In this document: positions 1 through 11,109 of the stretch, piece by piece
Position numbering within the stretch: the stretch's first letter is position 1
How the letters are laid out: each line of letters starts with the position of its first letter
Assembly (NCBI GenBank): GCA_020796225.1
Contig: CM036767.1
Location: 14,660,927-14,724,926, forward strand
DNA: 64,000 nucleotides
Origin: Arion vulgaris
Taxonomy: Eukaryota > Mollusca > Gastropoda > Stylommatophora > Arionidae
Direction: 5' to 3'
Notes under the pieces: generated by a model
The model's database searches: none
The model's input: the letters and a program-made list of their open reading frames with translations, nothing else
Told to the model about the DNA's origin: nothing
Made by a program: the position numbers and the translations under genes

Positions 1-384
1 TGTTATCATCATGCACAGTGTTGTATGACCTCACACAACGCCGCGCGCAAACTGGAGATTACAGGTATTTACAAACATTTCGTTTGAGTGTACTTAACCA
101 TGACCTACTTTAAACTATTACCGATGGCCACGACTTAACTATTAATTGTAGTATCTGGGTGAAAGTATCTTATCGCTTCTCGTCACTGGTGTTAAGTTTC
201 TCGTACGTTCTTAGCAAATGTTAAGTTCTGTACTTGAGATCAAGTCTCTTTAAAATATTTATTTCCGTTCCCAATGGAGCACAGGGCTACCACTTATCAA
301 AACGTATATAAATATATAAGTTTTTCAATTCAGGGTTTATAAGGAATAGTGTGACGTTGTAAGTGTCCTCCATGGGCTCTTTAA

Positions 385-600
385 GAATCCGTTTATTGGG
401 GCCATTGTTGTATCTAACTTGCAGTCGATGCTATGGAAAGTCCATAATGGCAGGTTGCGGTGTGAGTGGATGTCGTCTATTGAAGGGTCTAACTTGCAGA
501 GGTGCCATCTACTATAGACCTACTATGCAAGCGGGTTTTGCGGCAATGAGAGAGCGGACAGGCCTGCATCAACAGCATTGTCGGAGGGTTTAGGCGTGGC
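385..600 (+). mobile_element. LINE group K RNase H fragment
   Basis: The DNA aligns by eye with 13380-13570 and 27950-28130, which encode the SSSQSIL...GRFRYEWMSS and GNERA stretches of an RNase H domain. This copy is short and frameshifted. Confidence 0.6.
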
Positions 601-835
601 CAACGAACGTTGGCCACGGTTTAGATATGTTTTTCCAAAGTGGGCGGTACGGTCCCTGTCAGCGATGAAGCCTTCCATGGGGAAGGGGGAAAGGAATGGT
701 AGGCTACGAACCATGGGGGTGTCTCGTGATTTAGCGATTGAAATAAAAATTTGAAATCTGCATTATAATACATCTTATGTTCATCTTACACTATCCATTT
801 TTCATCAATTTTCTATTTCATGTATATAATCATTT

Positions 836-1198
836 GAAATGCGTTGCCTGCGAAAAGTTACCAATAACACAAGAAAAGACAGAATCATCAGCATAAGAAA
901 GAAAGTTGGCACAAAACCGTGCTTGAATTACATAGATAAACAAAGAATGAAGTGGTTTGGCCACTTAATAAGAATGCATCCAAACTCCACAGTATACAGA
1001 GTCTTCTACAACAGAACATCGAGAAAGAAGGCAAGAGGAAGACCACGGAAAAGATGGTTAGATGGCGTAGCAGAATCATGTGAAAGAGCAAAGATAACAA
1101 TCACACAAGCCACCAGAACAGCGCAAGACAAAACAGAAAACCACGACACTGGGCAACAACCCGGTAGCAGTGTGACGACAAAAGAAGAAGAAGAAGAA
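836..1198 (+). mobile_element. LINE group A, reverse transcriptase C-terminal end
   Basis: The reading frame 839-1213 has the post-RT pattern CEMRCLRK...[17 protein letters not shown] and [17 protein letters not shown] common in animal non-LTR elements. It ends in a short GAAGAAG tail, as expected for a 5'-truncated LINE 3' end. Related copies are at 21700-21965, 41235-41740 and 57478-57822. Confidence 0.8.
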
Positions 1199-1689
1199 TC
1201 ATTTGAAAATTGACCATGTATAACAGAAATATATATCAATTTTCTATGTCAAAGTGAAAACAGAGCATATATATATATAGGGGGTGTAACAGTTTCACTG
1301 TTATGCTAACTAGGTTATGGACGGAGGGGTCAACAGAGAAAAGAACACCCCCTTATTGTACTTGGCGTCCTTGACCAAGTTAGTAGTAAATAAATGTGTT
1401 TACCAGTCCCAACTTGCGGCCAGTAGAGTGTTAAATTCATGAAATAGATTCTAGCCCGAGGTAGGCGAAGACTCTCGTAAAAATCGAGGATCTCGAACCA
1501 GAGAAGGGACAATTGGGAGCTTTTGGTTTGGGCAGTAGGACATTTACATTTGAGAAGTTGAGGTGGTCAGACGGATACATTGAAGTACAAGAGAAATACC
1601 GTCGAGTTAGTGAGGTTTCAGAGGAATATTCTGTTATTTGGGAGTTGAGAAGTTTACATTTGAGCAGCGGAGAAGAACAGTTACATTTG
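1199..1689. other. Unassigned stretch, possibly LTR-like
   Basis: Includes an AT dinucleotide run near 1267 followed by GGGGGTGTAACAG and, near 1390, an AATAAATGTG stretch before a GC-richer end. This faintly recalls a retrovirus-like LTR followed by a leader, but no coding domain or second LTR was found. Confidence 0.2.
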
Positions 1690-2480
1690 AGATTTATGTG
1701 ATTTACAAGTTGTGATGAATGTGAGAACCCACAACTGAGGACTCTTTGAAGTGTTATTTGATTATAAGTGGTGATGAATGTGAGAACCCACAACAGAGGA
1801 TCTCTTGAACTTTTTTCGTTAATAGCGAGAAGCTGAACTAGTGTTGTTTGATTTATAAGTTGTGGAGGACTCTTGGAATTGTTTTTGATTTATAAGTTGT
1901 GATAGATGTGAGAACCCACAACTGAGGACTCTTTGAAGTGTTAATTGATTTATAAGTTGTGATAGGATGTGAGAACCCACAACAGATTATCTCTTGAATT
2001 TTCGTTAATAGAGAGAAGCTGAACTAATGTTATTTGATTATAAGTTGTGATGAATGTGAGAACCCACAGCTGAGGACTCTTTGAAGTGTTATTTGATTTA
2101 TAAGTTGTGATGAATGTGAGAACCCACAACAGAGGATCTCTTGAACTTTTCGTTAATAGAGAGAAGCTGAACTAGTGTTGTTTGATTTATAAGTTGTGAT
2201 AGAATGTGAGAACCCACAACTGAGGACTCTTTGAAGTGTTATTTGATTTATAAGTTGTGATGAATGTGAGAACCACAACAGAGGATCTCTTGAACTTTTC
2301 GTTAATAGAGAGAAGCTGAACTAGTGTTGTTTGATTTATAAGTTGTGATAGATGTGAGAACCAACAACTGAGCATTTCTTGAACTTTGCATAATTAGTGG
2401 AGATGCTGAACTATTGTATTTGATTTATAGGTTGTGATAGATGTGGGAAAACCCGACAGAGGGTTCCTTGAACTTTATGT
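1690..2480. repeat. Dimeric minisatellite, about 150-bp compound unit
   Basis: GAGAACCCACAAC recurs with alternating spacings of about 62 and 88 bp. The half-units differ: one continues TGAGGACTCTTTGAAGTG, the other AGAGGATCTCTTGAAC and then GTTAATAGAGAGAAGCTG. About 4-5 compound units; the right end decays. Confidence 0.85.
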
Positions 2481-2965
2481 CAATTGTAGAGAAGTGCACT
2501 TACTGATTTCACCATTGATTTTCAGGAAAGTTATTTATGTACTTTTGGTCTCATATCAGTTGAGAGAGTAATGTAATAGCGTCTTTTTGGTGCAGCGTGA
2601 CCTAGGATATTCTTAGAATTAGATTGTCGTGTGCCACAATAGTTTACTAACATTATATAGATCATAGTCTGTTACAAACGTCATTTTGTTGTTGTTGTTA
2701 TTCACTCTCCAAGACAGAGAGAGAGATTGATATTACAAGTGATTAAATATACTTATGAATTTTCTAATCAGTTATCTGTTGTAATTCCTTATACATGTGA
2801 TCATAGTCTGTTACAGGGGGCGTTGACAAACTGTTATAATGGGAGGGCGTTATAAAGTTTATGTCGTGCAAAGTGGGCGGTGGGCCGAAAAGTTTGGGAA
2901 TCTATGGTTTAGGATATATAAGGTGGGGGTGGGGGTGTTCTTCGGACTCTTCACGACTACCTTTT
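2481..2965. other. Unassigned AT-rich stretch
   Basis: A short direct repeat, GATCATAGTCTGTTACA, occurs near 2661 and 2801. No coding signal. Confidence 0.4.
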
Positions 2966-2967
2966 GG

Positions 2968-3232
2968 ATGAAGACACTCGCCTGTGTGGTCCCGGGGCCC
3001 ATAATAGAGGCAGAGAATAGTACCACTGTGACCAACAAGACATATCGTAAGAGGCGACTGAGGTAGGAGTCTAGGGAAGCTACCTAGTAAATAAAAAGCG
3101 TCGCATAAATCGGATGTGCTGGTCTACTTGTAGGCGCATAACTGGCACAACGTACAATCATTCTTAGGCTCAGATCACATACAAATCCCAAAGAGTGGTT
3201 TAACAAGTGGTCGATAGGGAACGTTTGAAGAC
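2968..3232 (+). repeat. SINE family S2 copy
   Basis: Carries the S2 order: ACCACTGTGACC, a diverged TCGTAAGAGGCGACTGAGG core, AAGCTACCTAGTAAATAAAA, ATCGGATGTGCTGG, GGCTCAGATCACATACAAAT and the tail near GTGGTCGATAGGGAACG. Confidence 0.8.
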
Positions 3233-3309
3233 AAACTATCTGGACATATGCCTAAAGTATAGTAGAACTTGGCATAACCAATATTAGTCAAGTAAAGGAA
3301 TTATTTTTC

Positions 3310-3450
3310 ATACCACGAGGCACCTCTGAAGTCGGAGAAGGCACGCCTGTATGACGGGGAACACTGATAAAAAGGAAATCATATCTTCACGCAAAAATCC
3401 ATCAGATATGCCAGGCCCCTTGACTACTGAATTCATAAGCGAGCGGACGC
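3310..3450 (+). repeat. SINE family S3 body
   Basis: Starts CCTCTGAAGTCGGAGAAGGC and continues GCCTGTATGACGGGGAACAC then a TTCACGCAAAAATC motif. Shared with copies at 19379, 20300, 24470, 26597, 52955 and 60890. Confidence 0.7.
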
Positions 3451-3487
3451 AAGGATAAGTAGAATGTCACGAGGTATACGATAGTTC

Positions 3488-3722
3488 GTTTTTTACGACC
3501 AATTTTAATCACACTTTGTGATATGTTTGATCTTTGTCAAGAATGTGTGTACGTTGCACATTGGTTTGGTAGGCCCCTAAACTCATAGACTTCTACGTGT
3601 TTAGGACACGTGCATCCGATTTCATCCAAACCTCCTTAGTCGCCTCTTACGACATGCGTGACAGGTAACAGTGGTTCTATTCGTTACACTCCAAATTTGG
3701 GCCCCGGTAACCACTCGGGCGC
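3488..3722 (-). repeat. SINE family S1 copy
   Basis: Near full length on the minus strand, with GCATGTCGTAAGAGGCGACT, TTTGG...GAAATCGGATGCACGTG and the tail complementary to ACGACCAATTTTAATCACAC. Confidence 0.85.
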
Positions 3723-4094
3723 CGCTCCAAATATTCTTTGTCTATGTCGCATGAAGTTAGGTCACACTTGCAGGTGTCAATGAAGCGTAATAATGGGCGC
3801 CCATGCTGTCTAGTACCAGTTGCGAGTTGACCCTATAGAACGTTCTTTGGGATTCTATCATCGCTCATACGGCACACGTACGTGCAATATGATAAATAAC
3901 ATATCTCATAGCCTTTTCAGACATATAGGTATGAAGTGACTGTCACTTCACATTTCTAAACCCTAGTGTGCAGGAGTGCCAATTCCTTTCCACACGTGTA
4001 GAACGTTGAATGTGAAATTTAACCCCCTTCACTCTGCTGAACCCATACACTGGCTTGCGATAAATTTTAAGTTGACGCAAAGCCAGAATACTAG

Positions 4095-4300
4095 CTAATT
4101 CAATATACATTTAGGCAGTTTGGAATCACCCGTTGTACAAGTAAAACTGGATGCTCTAGGGGCAGAGTGAGAAGTGTGTTTAATCAGCGAGCCACGGAAC
4201 CATCAGTATGCATACTCTTCGATATCTATTGGGGGGAGACTGAGCACCTACGGTCTGCCCGGAGTGCAATTACGTCAGTTTAGTAACCAATAACCAATCA
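4095..4300 (+). mobile_element. LINE group K 3' fragment
   Basis: Same sequence as 13650-13820 and 28476-28660: TTGTACAAGTAAAACTGGAT, GTGTGTTTAATCAGCGAGCC and GGAGTGCAATTACGTCAG, ending at ACCAATAACC, the zinc-knuckle-like end of the RNase H frame. Confidence 0.65.
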
Positions 4301-4351
4301 GTATACATTCTTCAGAAGTTTAACCAAAAATTACGGAGTAAAAGGATTAAT

Positions 4352-4700
4352 TCAGAGCCAACTATAAACTACTGGGCCTTCGGGCTCCGTTAAGAATTGT
4401 GGGAAATCAGACCCCAACTACACCACGTGACCTCGCATTCCAGTATTGGTGTATATAGACGAATTCATTTTAAAATCAACACAAAATGCGAACTCGAAGT
4501 CATATTATGAAACAAGTTAAGTTTAACAATAAGGAATTTCAATATTATAAATATTTTTCACCAATAAATAACCATAGACTCACCGAATTGAGTAAAATTG
4601 AAAAAAACATTCTATCAAACATCTGTAATTTCCAGATCCCTTTTCTTATCTAGGTCAGGAAATACCCGGCCAGTTGTCTAGCCTGTGTAGAGCCTGGCTG
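4352..4700 (+). repeat. Repeat D (miniature inverted-repeat element), copy 1
   Basis: AGAGCCAACTATAAACTACT at the left and CTTATCTAGGTCAGG at the right. Closely matches 9912-10257 and 10321-10636. Copy 2 shows complementary ends, suggesting a non-autonomous DNA transposon. Confidence 0.65.
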
Positions 4701-4749
4701 TGGTTAATTTAACCCACAGCCCTCTTGTGTCCGAGCAGATAAGCGTACG

Positions 4750-5050
4750 CTTATACATTACGCTAATCCGACCCATATGTTCATGCAAACAAAAGAAAAA
4801 CTATTTCGGTGAACACATTTCAAAACAGTTCAGCGAAGATGTGTCACGTAGCTATCTAGATATAGGTAAACACGTAAAAACAAAGTACTACAGTTTTAAG
4901 TCTCCACCCTTTTTCGATATCTAGATATAAGAATATTTACGCTAATCCGTTCCCATATCTTCATGCAAAAAAAAAAAAAACTATTTCGGTGAACACGTTT
5001 CAAAGCAGCTCAGCGAAGATGTGTCACGTAGCTATCTAGGTATAAGAACA
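4750..5050. repeat. Direct duplication of about 110 bp, 181 bp apart
   Basis: 4756-4865 and 4938-5045 share ACGCTAATCCG...CAACTATTTCGGTGAACAC-like sequence and GCGAAGATGTGTCACGTAGC. Between them is a short minus-strand Penelope end (AACAAAGTACTACAGTTTTA). Confidence 0.7.
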
Positions 5051-5104
5051 TCTAGATATAATGATTACAATGCTTTTAATATTATCTTTTAGGTATGGAA
5101 GATT

Positions 5105-5235
5105 GATCGATTGATAGAACCATCATATTTGCACTTCGGTGAGTAACCATATGTGCTCCGATCTCTTTTTTTACACAGGAATACCCCAGCTGCAGTGCAC
5201 GAACTCCGTAGCACCGGCGAGGGTCCCTAAGTAAT
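5105..5235 (-). repeat. SINE family S5 fragment, left arm of an inverted pair
   Basis: GCACTTCGGTGAGTAACCAT, CTCCGATCTCTT and ACCGGCGAGGG. The same sequence is found in reverse at 5310-5445 and in full at 12085-12535. Confidence 0.75.
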
Positions 5236-5309
5236 TTACATTAATTATTTAAAAAAATTAATTTTAAAATTAAAAATTAAATTCCCAAAAATATTTTCAC
5301 CATCTTCAA

Positions 5310-5445
5310 AATTTTATCAAGAACCCTCGCCGGTGTTACGGAGCTCGTGTACTGCTGTTGAGATCTTCATGTGTAAGAAAGAGATCGGATCACACATGGT
5401 TACTCCCTGAAGTGCAATGATGTTGGTCCTATTAATCAATCAGAC
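5310..5445 (+). repeat. SINE family S5 fragment, right arm of an inverted pair
   Basis: CCCTCGCCGGTGTTACGGAG, AAAGAGATCGGATCACACAT and GTGCAATGATGTTGGTCC mirror the left arm. The AT-rich spacer 5236-5309 forms the loop. Confidence 0.75.
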
Positions 5446-5626
5446 CAGGACAAAAGATAGAAACAAAGGCAGAACATTCATAAGTAAAACGAATGTAAGC
5501 CATAGAGTGAAAAGCTAGTCCATATTATTGGCTTAAATGTTTTCCATCGTTCCTTACTATTCTGGACAAAATCACTCACGTGATCCAGAAAAGGAACATT
5601 TCCCTATTGAAAGAACTGTTTCAGTT

Positions 5627-6412
5627 TCAGTTTGGAATATCTTCATTGCACTCCGGACATGTCCATAAGTGCTCCGATCTCCTTCGCAATATCTCCATCA
5701 GCGTCCAGCGACTGACCGTACCAGTTCTATTTTGATTGATGAGCCTACTCGTATACCTGTTGTACCGTTCTTTTCTTGCCACACCAATCTTCAAACCCAG
5801 TTCTCGCAATCTAGTAGTTGACGTGGATTGGTTTAGATGAAGGTCTTCTCTGCGGCCACGCTCTATGAGGGCGTTCACGATGTCAGCTCTGTCCATTGGC
5901 TGGCCGTCTGATATAGCGGCAGAGCCAGCCATCCTGTCTGCTCTCTCATTGCCAACGATACCCATGTGCCCCGGAACAAAGACAAGTGTAATTCTGCAAA
6001 TTGTTGACGCCTGTAGTGATTCAGTCCATTGCCTGCGCACCGAACCGGCCTCCACCTTTCGGATCATACTCAATGAGTCACTCAAAATGCACGCATGAGT
6101 GTAGTTTTGTGACTCTAGCCAGAGTAGTGCATTGGTCACCGCCAGTACCTCCATTGTCATGCTGCTTGTTGTCATACTGAATGCACCACTGGCTTCCTTG
6201 ACCATTCTGCCACATGAGCTTGCAGAGAAGGCCCATGCAGACTTTTCGTGACGAACTACCGATCCATCCGTGTAGATCACAACGTCGTCTGCATTGCAAT
6301 TTTCATCGATGATGGCTTTGACGTCTGCATTCAACGCCGCGGGATTTCCTTCTCTGCAACCTTTGTCAAATTGAATGATGGTTGAAAAAGTGTTCCAGTA
6401 TATTGGAGGCAT
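5627..6412 (-). pseudogene. RNase H domain and Cys-rich end of LINE group L
   Basis: 261-residue open frame. Catalytic set: D in YTDGSV, E in MTMEVLAV, D in ILSDSLS and D in GNERADR. FVPGHMGIVGN precedes the last motif. It ends in a CPEC knuckle. It is part of the truncated LINE, not a host gene. Confidence 0.9.
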
Positions 6413-6830
6413 CGTTATCCATTCTTCTCCATAGTCAATATTATTGAGCCCGCATACCAGCTGAACAGTATCTGCGGCACGGCCAACCCATGACTTGCCC
6501 GCTTTAACCGATGTCCACCACTGGCGCTGAGCTGTTCATGCAATGGGTGATCCTTTTAGGCACTTATTTTGAGATAGGCACGTGCTCTGGCTATCTTGAC
6601 TCTATACTCCATGGTCGGAAAATCCAGGAGAAACCTCATCGCTACACAGGGTGTATCCCTTGTGCAACCGAGGATAATGCGCATAGCTTCGTTCTGTATT
6701 CTCTCAAGTCTTTCAATTTGCGTTTTGCTGACAGTGAGGATGGCCATTGCATATTCAATGGTGGAGAGGACCAATGTCTGATACAGAATGATAAGCAGTC
6801 GTTGCTCGATGTTAACAGCCGCCATGACTC

Positions 6831-7745
6831 TCATTGCCGCCAAACCTTGCGTGCCTTGACAATGACATACTCAACATGTTCCCGGAAACACAGACTGCGG
6901 TCAAATGTCACACCCAAAAATGTCATCGATTTATCTACGAGCAAAACACTACCGCGAAGTTTCACACTAGGCGTACATGCGTTAACAGTGTGATTATTGA
7001 GTGAGAACCATATCACTGCTGCTTTGGTAAGGTTAACTAGTGCACCAGAGACATCACACCAGTCTGTGATGCGGTCGAGTTCCCTCTGTATCTCACCGGC
7101 AATTGCATCCCTGTCTTTCCCGTGTATATACACTAGGATGTCATCAGCAAATGACAGAGTTCTACCTCTGCCATCGAGTTGTTGTTCTGTGATTGACACC
7201 GTGTATATATTGAATAAGACAGGGGAAAGAGGAGAGCCCTGTGGCAATCCGGAATGTATAGTCACCTGTTCAGAAAACCAACTACCACATCGCAGTACAA
7301 CCTTCCTTTTGAACAGCGCAGCAGCTATCCATCTTATGTATAGAGGATGCACCTGGAGTTTGATGAGCTGGTGCATAAGATAATCATAGGGCACTCTGTT
7401 GTATGCATCTTCCAAATCCACCATTGCTGCACATGTTTCAATACCTGCATGGAAACCTTCGAAGACATCATAGGCGAAGACCACAGCGTTGCACCATGTT
7501 TCTTTCCCAGATCTGTAACCTCCGAGAGTGGGTGGGAGGATATGGCGATTTTCAAGGTCCCATGCCAGACGACGTGCCACGATTTTCTCAAGAAGCTTGC
7601 CTGTCGTGTTTTGCAGTGCAATAATTCTGTAGCCGGCTATCTGACAGTGATCTTTGTTGGGCTTCGGCAATGGTAGTAGGTAGCTATGAAGCCACTCCTC
7701 CCTGATCTCACCGTCCTGGATGCTGACGTTGAATTCTTTAACCAA
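6831..7745 (-). pseudogene. Reverse transcriptase domain of LINE group L
   Basis: 304-residue open frame. RT blocks seen in order: LLPLPKPNKD, YRIIALQNTTGKLLEKIVARR, ETCAAMVDLEDAYNRVPYD, SGLPQGSPLSPVLFNIYT, LSFADDILVYI and TFLGVTFD. The F-A-D-D catalytic box is intact. A frameshift near 6840 breaks it from the connection and RNase H. Confidence 0.9.
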
Positions 7746-8349
7746 TTCCTCGATGTCGTCTTTTGATAAATCAGTAATATCCTTGTATCGAATGCCATCA
7801 GGCCTGGCGCAGTGCTTTCAGACGTTTTCAGTGTTGTCCTGATGACCTCCGCAGTTATACACAACTCTTCATCCAACACAGCAGCACTGCAAAGCACTTC
7901 TATGGCCCCCTGTGTCATAAGTCTGTCGGCCTCGTCATTGTGGTCTGTCTGCTGTATATAGCGTTTGAGGAGAGCTGTACCCTTATTTTAGTCTGACTTC
8001 TGCCAGGTCGAGTCAGTGCTTTGGAAATCCTGGATGCATTTACGTCTTGCAGTACCATTCATGCGCTGGTGAAATCTCCAGAACGTCGACAGGAACTTCT
8101 CAGCGCACAGCCCACTGCAGAATTCATCCCATGCGACACTCTTAGCCAGATTTGCACATGTCTTGAAGGACACAGTTTTTTCTTCCATGTCTTTTTTCAG
8201 ACCCTTGGTAAGTGCAGGTAGTGTGCTAGTGGCCCTTCTGGCCTTCTGCCACAACTTAACCGCTCGCGTCCTTTGTGCTCCCAACTTTGTTCTGCGTTTA
8301 ACAAAGAACTGTATATAGCGTGATAAAATAGACCAATCGTTTATCAACA

Positions 8350-8820
8350 CGGGGACTGACTGTTATAAATATCGGTGAAGCAATCGGGAATTATCAAAAT
8401 GACAAGAGTGCAGAAGATTTGCTATTTTTTTTATAGCAGTAGAATGCATGCACCATGCAGGATTGCCAATTTGGCCCTTTTAAGACCAGATTCGAGAAAT
8501 TTGATTTTTTAAGTGGCTTGGCTTCAAAAATAGTGTTTGGCATTTTGGACAATTTTAGGCATTTTTTATATGCAAACTTTTTTCTTCTTCTAAAAATGTG
8601 TATAATTCTTAAAAGCAAATTAGATAAATATACTTAATATAAGGTTTTTATTGATTTTGGTTGGTATTGTTAAAAAATATGCTTAGTACTAAAGATTATG
8701 AAAGATTATGAAAAGTTACATCACTTCATTTGCTCTTTTCCCCGCTCCGAGCTATGCACTGCAGTCTTGTTATCTGTTTTTTCGTTTGGAATTTCAGTAA
8801 TTTCGCTAGGAATCTTTAAC
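8350..8820. other. AT-rich stretch without a gene
   Basis: Lies between the truncated end of the LINE and the hAT-like remnant. It may be the left flank of that DNA transposon. No coding signal. Confidence 0.4.
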
Positions 8821-9440
8821 TATGGCGACCAAAAAATGGAAACAATTATATGACAGTAATCATAAATACAATAGCAATTGGGAAAAGACTTCTGTATAAG
8901 TCAAAAGATATTATGGATCACAAAACGCATTTTGTAAGTTATGCCACTGTACCATCTTGCCTAAAGCTAGTGTCCTCCCTGCTCATGAAAAATTCTGAAA
9001 AACATAGACAGAGGACTGCATCAACAGGACAGAATAAACTTCAAGTGGAAACGGCTCTTAGTGCGTGTCAAAACTGAGCCCTATGATAATTTTAAACCAT
9101 GCATCAATGCCTTTATTTGCAGAACTACCATTAATGCATATTGTGGGAGAAAACATCAGTGCAATAGAAGAACAATACATAAAAATAATATGTGTTGATT
9201 TGAAAGAAGTCCATTTAAAAAGATGGAATTTAACAGACAGGAAACGTTTTGGATTGGTGTTCTCAACACGAATCATTTAAAAGCTTGTCACCTTGCTCTG
9301 ACTTGTTCAATAACTTCAGCTAGTAATGACAATGCTATTATTGAGAGGGTGTTCTCTCTTGTACCATCAGTCAAAACAAAAGCTTAAAATAGAATGCAGC
9401 TGCGCTTTAGACGATAGTGAGAATAAGAACAGAACTGCTC
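8821..9440 (+). pseudogene. hAT-like transposase remnant
   Basis: A start at 8823 reads MATKKWKQLYDSN, then after frame shifts CKLCHCTILPKASVLPAHEKF (8933-8995), a BED-finger-like C-x2-C with a later His. Near 9319-9390, ASNDNAIIERVFSLVPSVKTK resembles the C-terminal hAT dimerisation motif. Several stops; the middle is largely missing. Confidence 0.6.
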
Positions 9441-9872
9441 TTATCTAACAAATGTTGCAAGGACTTTACTGCATCCCATAATATGGTAAAGAACTTATCT
9501 ACTAAGAAAGTGTATGGTGCTGGTTTCAGTGGTGAAGATAGTGATAACCTTCATTTTGAGCTCTTCTTATGATGAGTATGAATTAGCACTGTGTTTTTCG
9601 CCTGGCATACTTTGGCCTTTTAGGAAAGTGTTTGCGATTTTCTCAATTTCTAGTTGCAGCCTGGCACCATGCATAGAGAGTATGTGTGTCATTCATTGTG
9701 GATTTGAATATTTTTTTTTAATTTAAAAAAATCTAGACTTAGCGACGTCATAGTTATATATAACTGGAAGGACCATGTTAGCAAATTCTCCCAGGTCTCG
9801 CAAAATTTGAAAATATTTTATTTTAATTGCAGGAATAAAAATACGAATCATTTAAAAACGAATGCACACGTG
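9441..9872. other. Right flank of the hAT-like remnant, no gene seen
   Basis: AT-rich sequence with no open frame resembling a known family. It may include the transposon's 3' end. Confidence 0.35.
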
Positions 9873-9911
9873 GGTACTTGTCTACAATCTCACCGCTGAA
9901 AAGGGAAACCT

Positions 9912-10257
9912 CCTGACCTAGATCAGAGCCAACTATAAACTACTGGGCTATAGAGAGCACTATCCTTATGGGCCTTCGGACTCAGGTAAATTATGGAAAT
10001 CAGACCCCAACTACACCACGTGACTCGCATTCAGTATTGGGTATATAGACGAATTCATTTTAAAATCAACACAAAATACTAAATCAAGGTTATATTATGT
10101 AACAAGTTAATTTAACAATAAGGAATATCAATATTATGAATATCTTTCACTAATAAATAACCATAGACTCACAAAATTGAGTAAAATTGCAAAAAAGTTT
10201 GCATTGTTCTATCAAACATCTATATTTTCCGGCCCCCTTTTCTGATCTAGGTCAGGA
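9912..10257 (+). repeat. Repeat D, copy 2, with complementary ends
   Basis: Begins CCTGACCTAGATCAGAG and ends TCTGATCTAGGTCAGG, so its ends form a 15-16 bp inverted repeat. The interior matches copies 1 and 3. Confidence 0.7.
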
Positions 10258-10320
10258 ACCTCCAGTCAGTTGTCTGGCTAGTTAGCTAGAGTTGGCTGTG
10301 GCATAGCCTGGCTGTGCCTA

Positions 10321-10636
10321 GACAGAGCCAACTATAAACTACTGGGCCTTCGGGCTCAGGTAAGAATTTTGGGAAATCAGACCCCAACTACACCACGTGA
10401 CATCGCATTCCAGTATTGGTGTATATAGACGAATTCATTTTAAAATCAACACAAAATGCGAACTCGAAGTCATATTATGCAACAAGTTAAGTTTAACAAT
10501 AAGGAATATCAATATTAAAAATATTTTTCACCAATAAATAACCATAGACTCACCGAATTGAGTAAAATTGCAAAAAGCGTGCAGTGTTCTATCAAACATC
10601 TGTATTTTCCAGATCCCTTTTCTTATCTAGGTCAGG
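10321..10636 (+). repeat. Repeat D, copy 3
   Basis: Directly follows copy 2 and begins AGAGCCAACTATAAACTACT. The interior is closer to copy 1 (AAAATGCGAACTCGAAGTCA) than to copy 2. Confidence 0.65.
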
Positions 10637-10865
10637 AATACCCGGCCAGTTGTCTAGCCTGTGCTAAAACCGTTCTGTGGCCTAGATCAATGAACACAAA
10701 CAATCCATCGCCATCTTTACGTATGCATCAGAATGACCGGTGACTAATTAACGCGCAGGGAATGTTGGGATTTTCCGTCAAAAAAAAAATAATGGGGAAC
10801 CTCTGCGCTATATTTAGAACAACGCTCGAAAACAGTCTACATTTAGAATGACCCAATTTCAGATA

Positions 10866-10945
10866 GTAACCTACAAAGCATGTCGTAAGAGACGGCTAAG
10901 AGAGGCCAAGGAAACTACCTAAACTGGCGCCTGGAACTGATACAT
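10866..10945 (+). repeat. Short S1/S2-like SINE core
   Basis: CAAAGCATGTCGTAAGAGA followed by a diverged AAACTACCT segment; only about 80 bp can be recognised. Confidence 0.45.
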
Positions 10946-11109
10946 ATGATGATCTCTCTTTACACTGTGCTCTATTTTGCCTCCATAGGGGAAACTGGGG
11001 CACAGTGGGTCACATTTTGGATGAATAAATTCATTTCTTAAGATTTATTTCAGTTTAGTGTACCAGTGTATGGGGTGAACACTTAGAAAAAAATATGTTT
11101 TATGTTAAA

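Larger units (their letters stand above)
5510..8345 (-). mobile_element. LINE group L (I/Nimb-like), reverse transcriptase plus RNase H, 5' truncated
   Basis: On the minus strand, from 8350 down: a linker with basic helices, a reverse transcriptase with GLPQGSPLSPVLFNIYT and FADDILVYI (frame 7745-6831), the RT C-terminal connection EYAMAILTVSKTQIERLERI (6843-6556), then an RNase H (6412-5627) with YTDGS, an MTMEV glutamate, LSDSLS and GNERADRMA, so all four acidic positions are present. The protein ends LWTCPECNEDIPN. Frames shift several times and no apurinic endonuclease domain precedes it, so it is a dead, 5'-truncated copy. RT followed by RNase H is typical of I-clade and Nimb-type elements; the clade is inferred. 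Positions 5510-5626 look like its 3' tail. Confidence 0.9.
9873..10858. mobile_element. Composite inverted-repeat element containing two D units
   Basis: The left end GGTACTTGTCTACAATCTCA matches the terminal repeat of the complete element at 52436-52904. The right part (10795-10855, GGGAACCTCTGCGC and CATTTAGAATGACCCAA) matches that element's right half, but the last terminal repeat is lost. Two tandem D units occupy the middle. Confidence 0.65.

Noticed and set aside
363..593. A small protein-coding gene of 76 residues
   Set aside because: It overlaps a decayed RNase H fragment in the wrong frame and has no family resemblance of its own.
1199..1689. A possible LTR retrotransposon
   Set aside because: LTR-like start and end features occur, but there is no matching second LTR, primer-binding site or gag-pol coding sequence in the following 2 kb.
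5865..7676. Several plus-strand frames of 60-160 residues
   Set aside because: They are antisense shadows of the LINE group L RT and RNase H.
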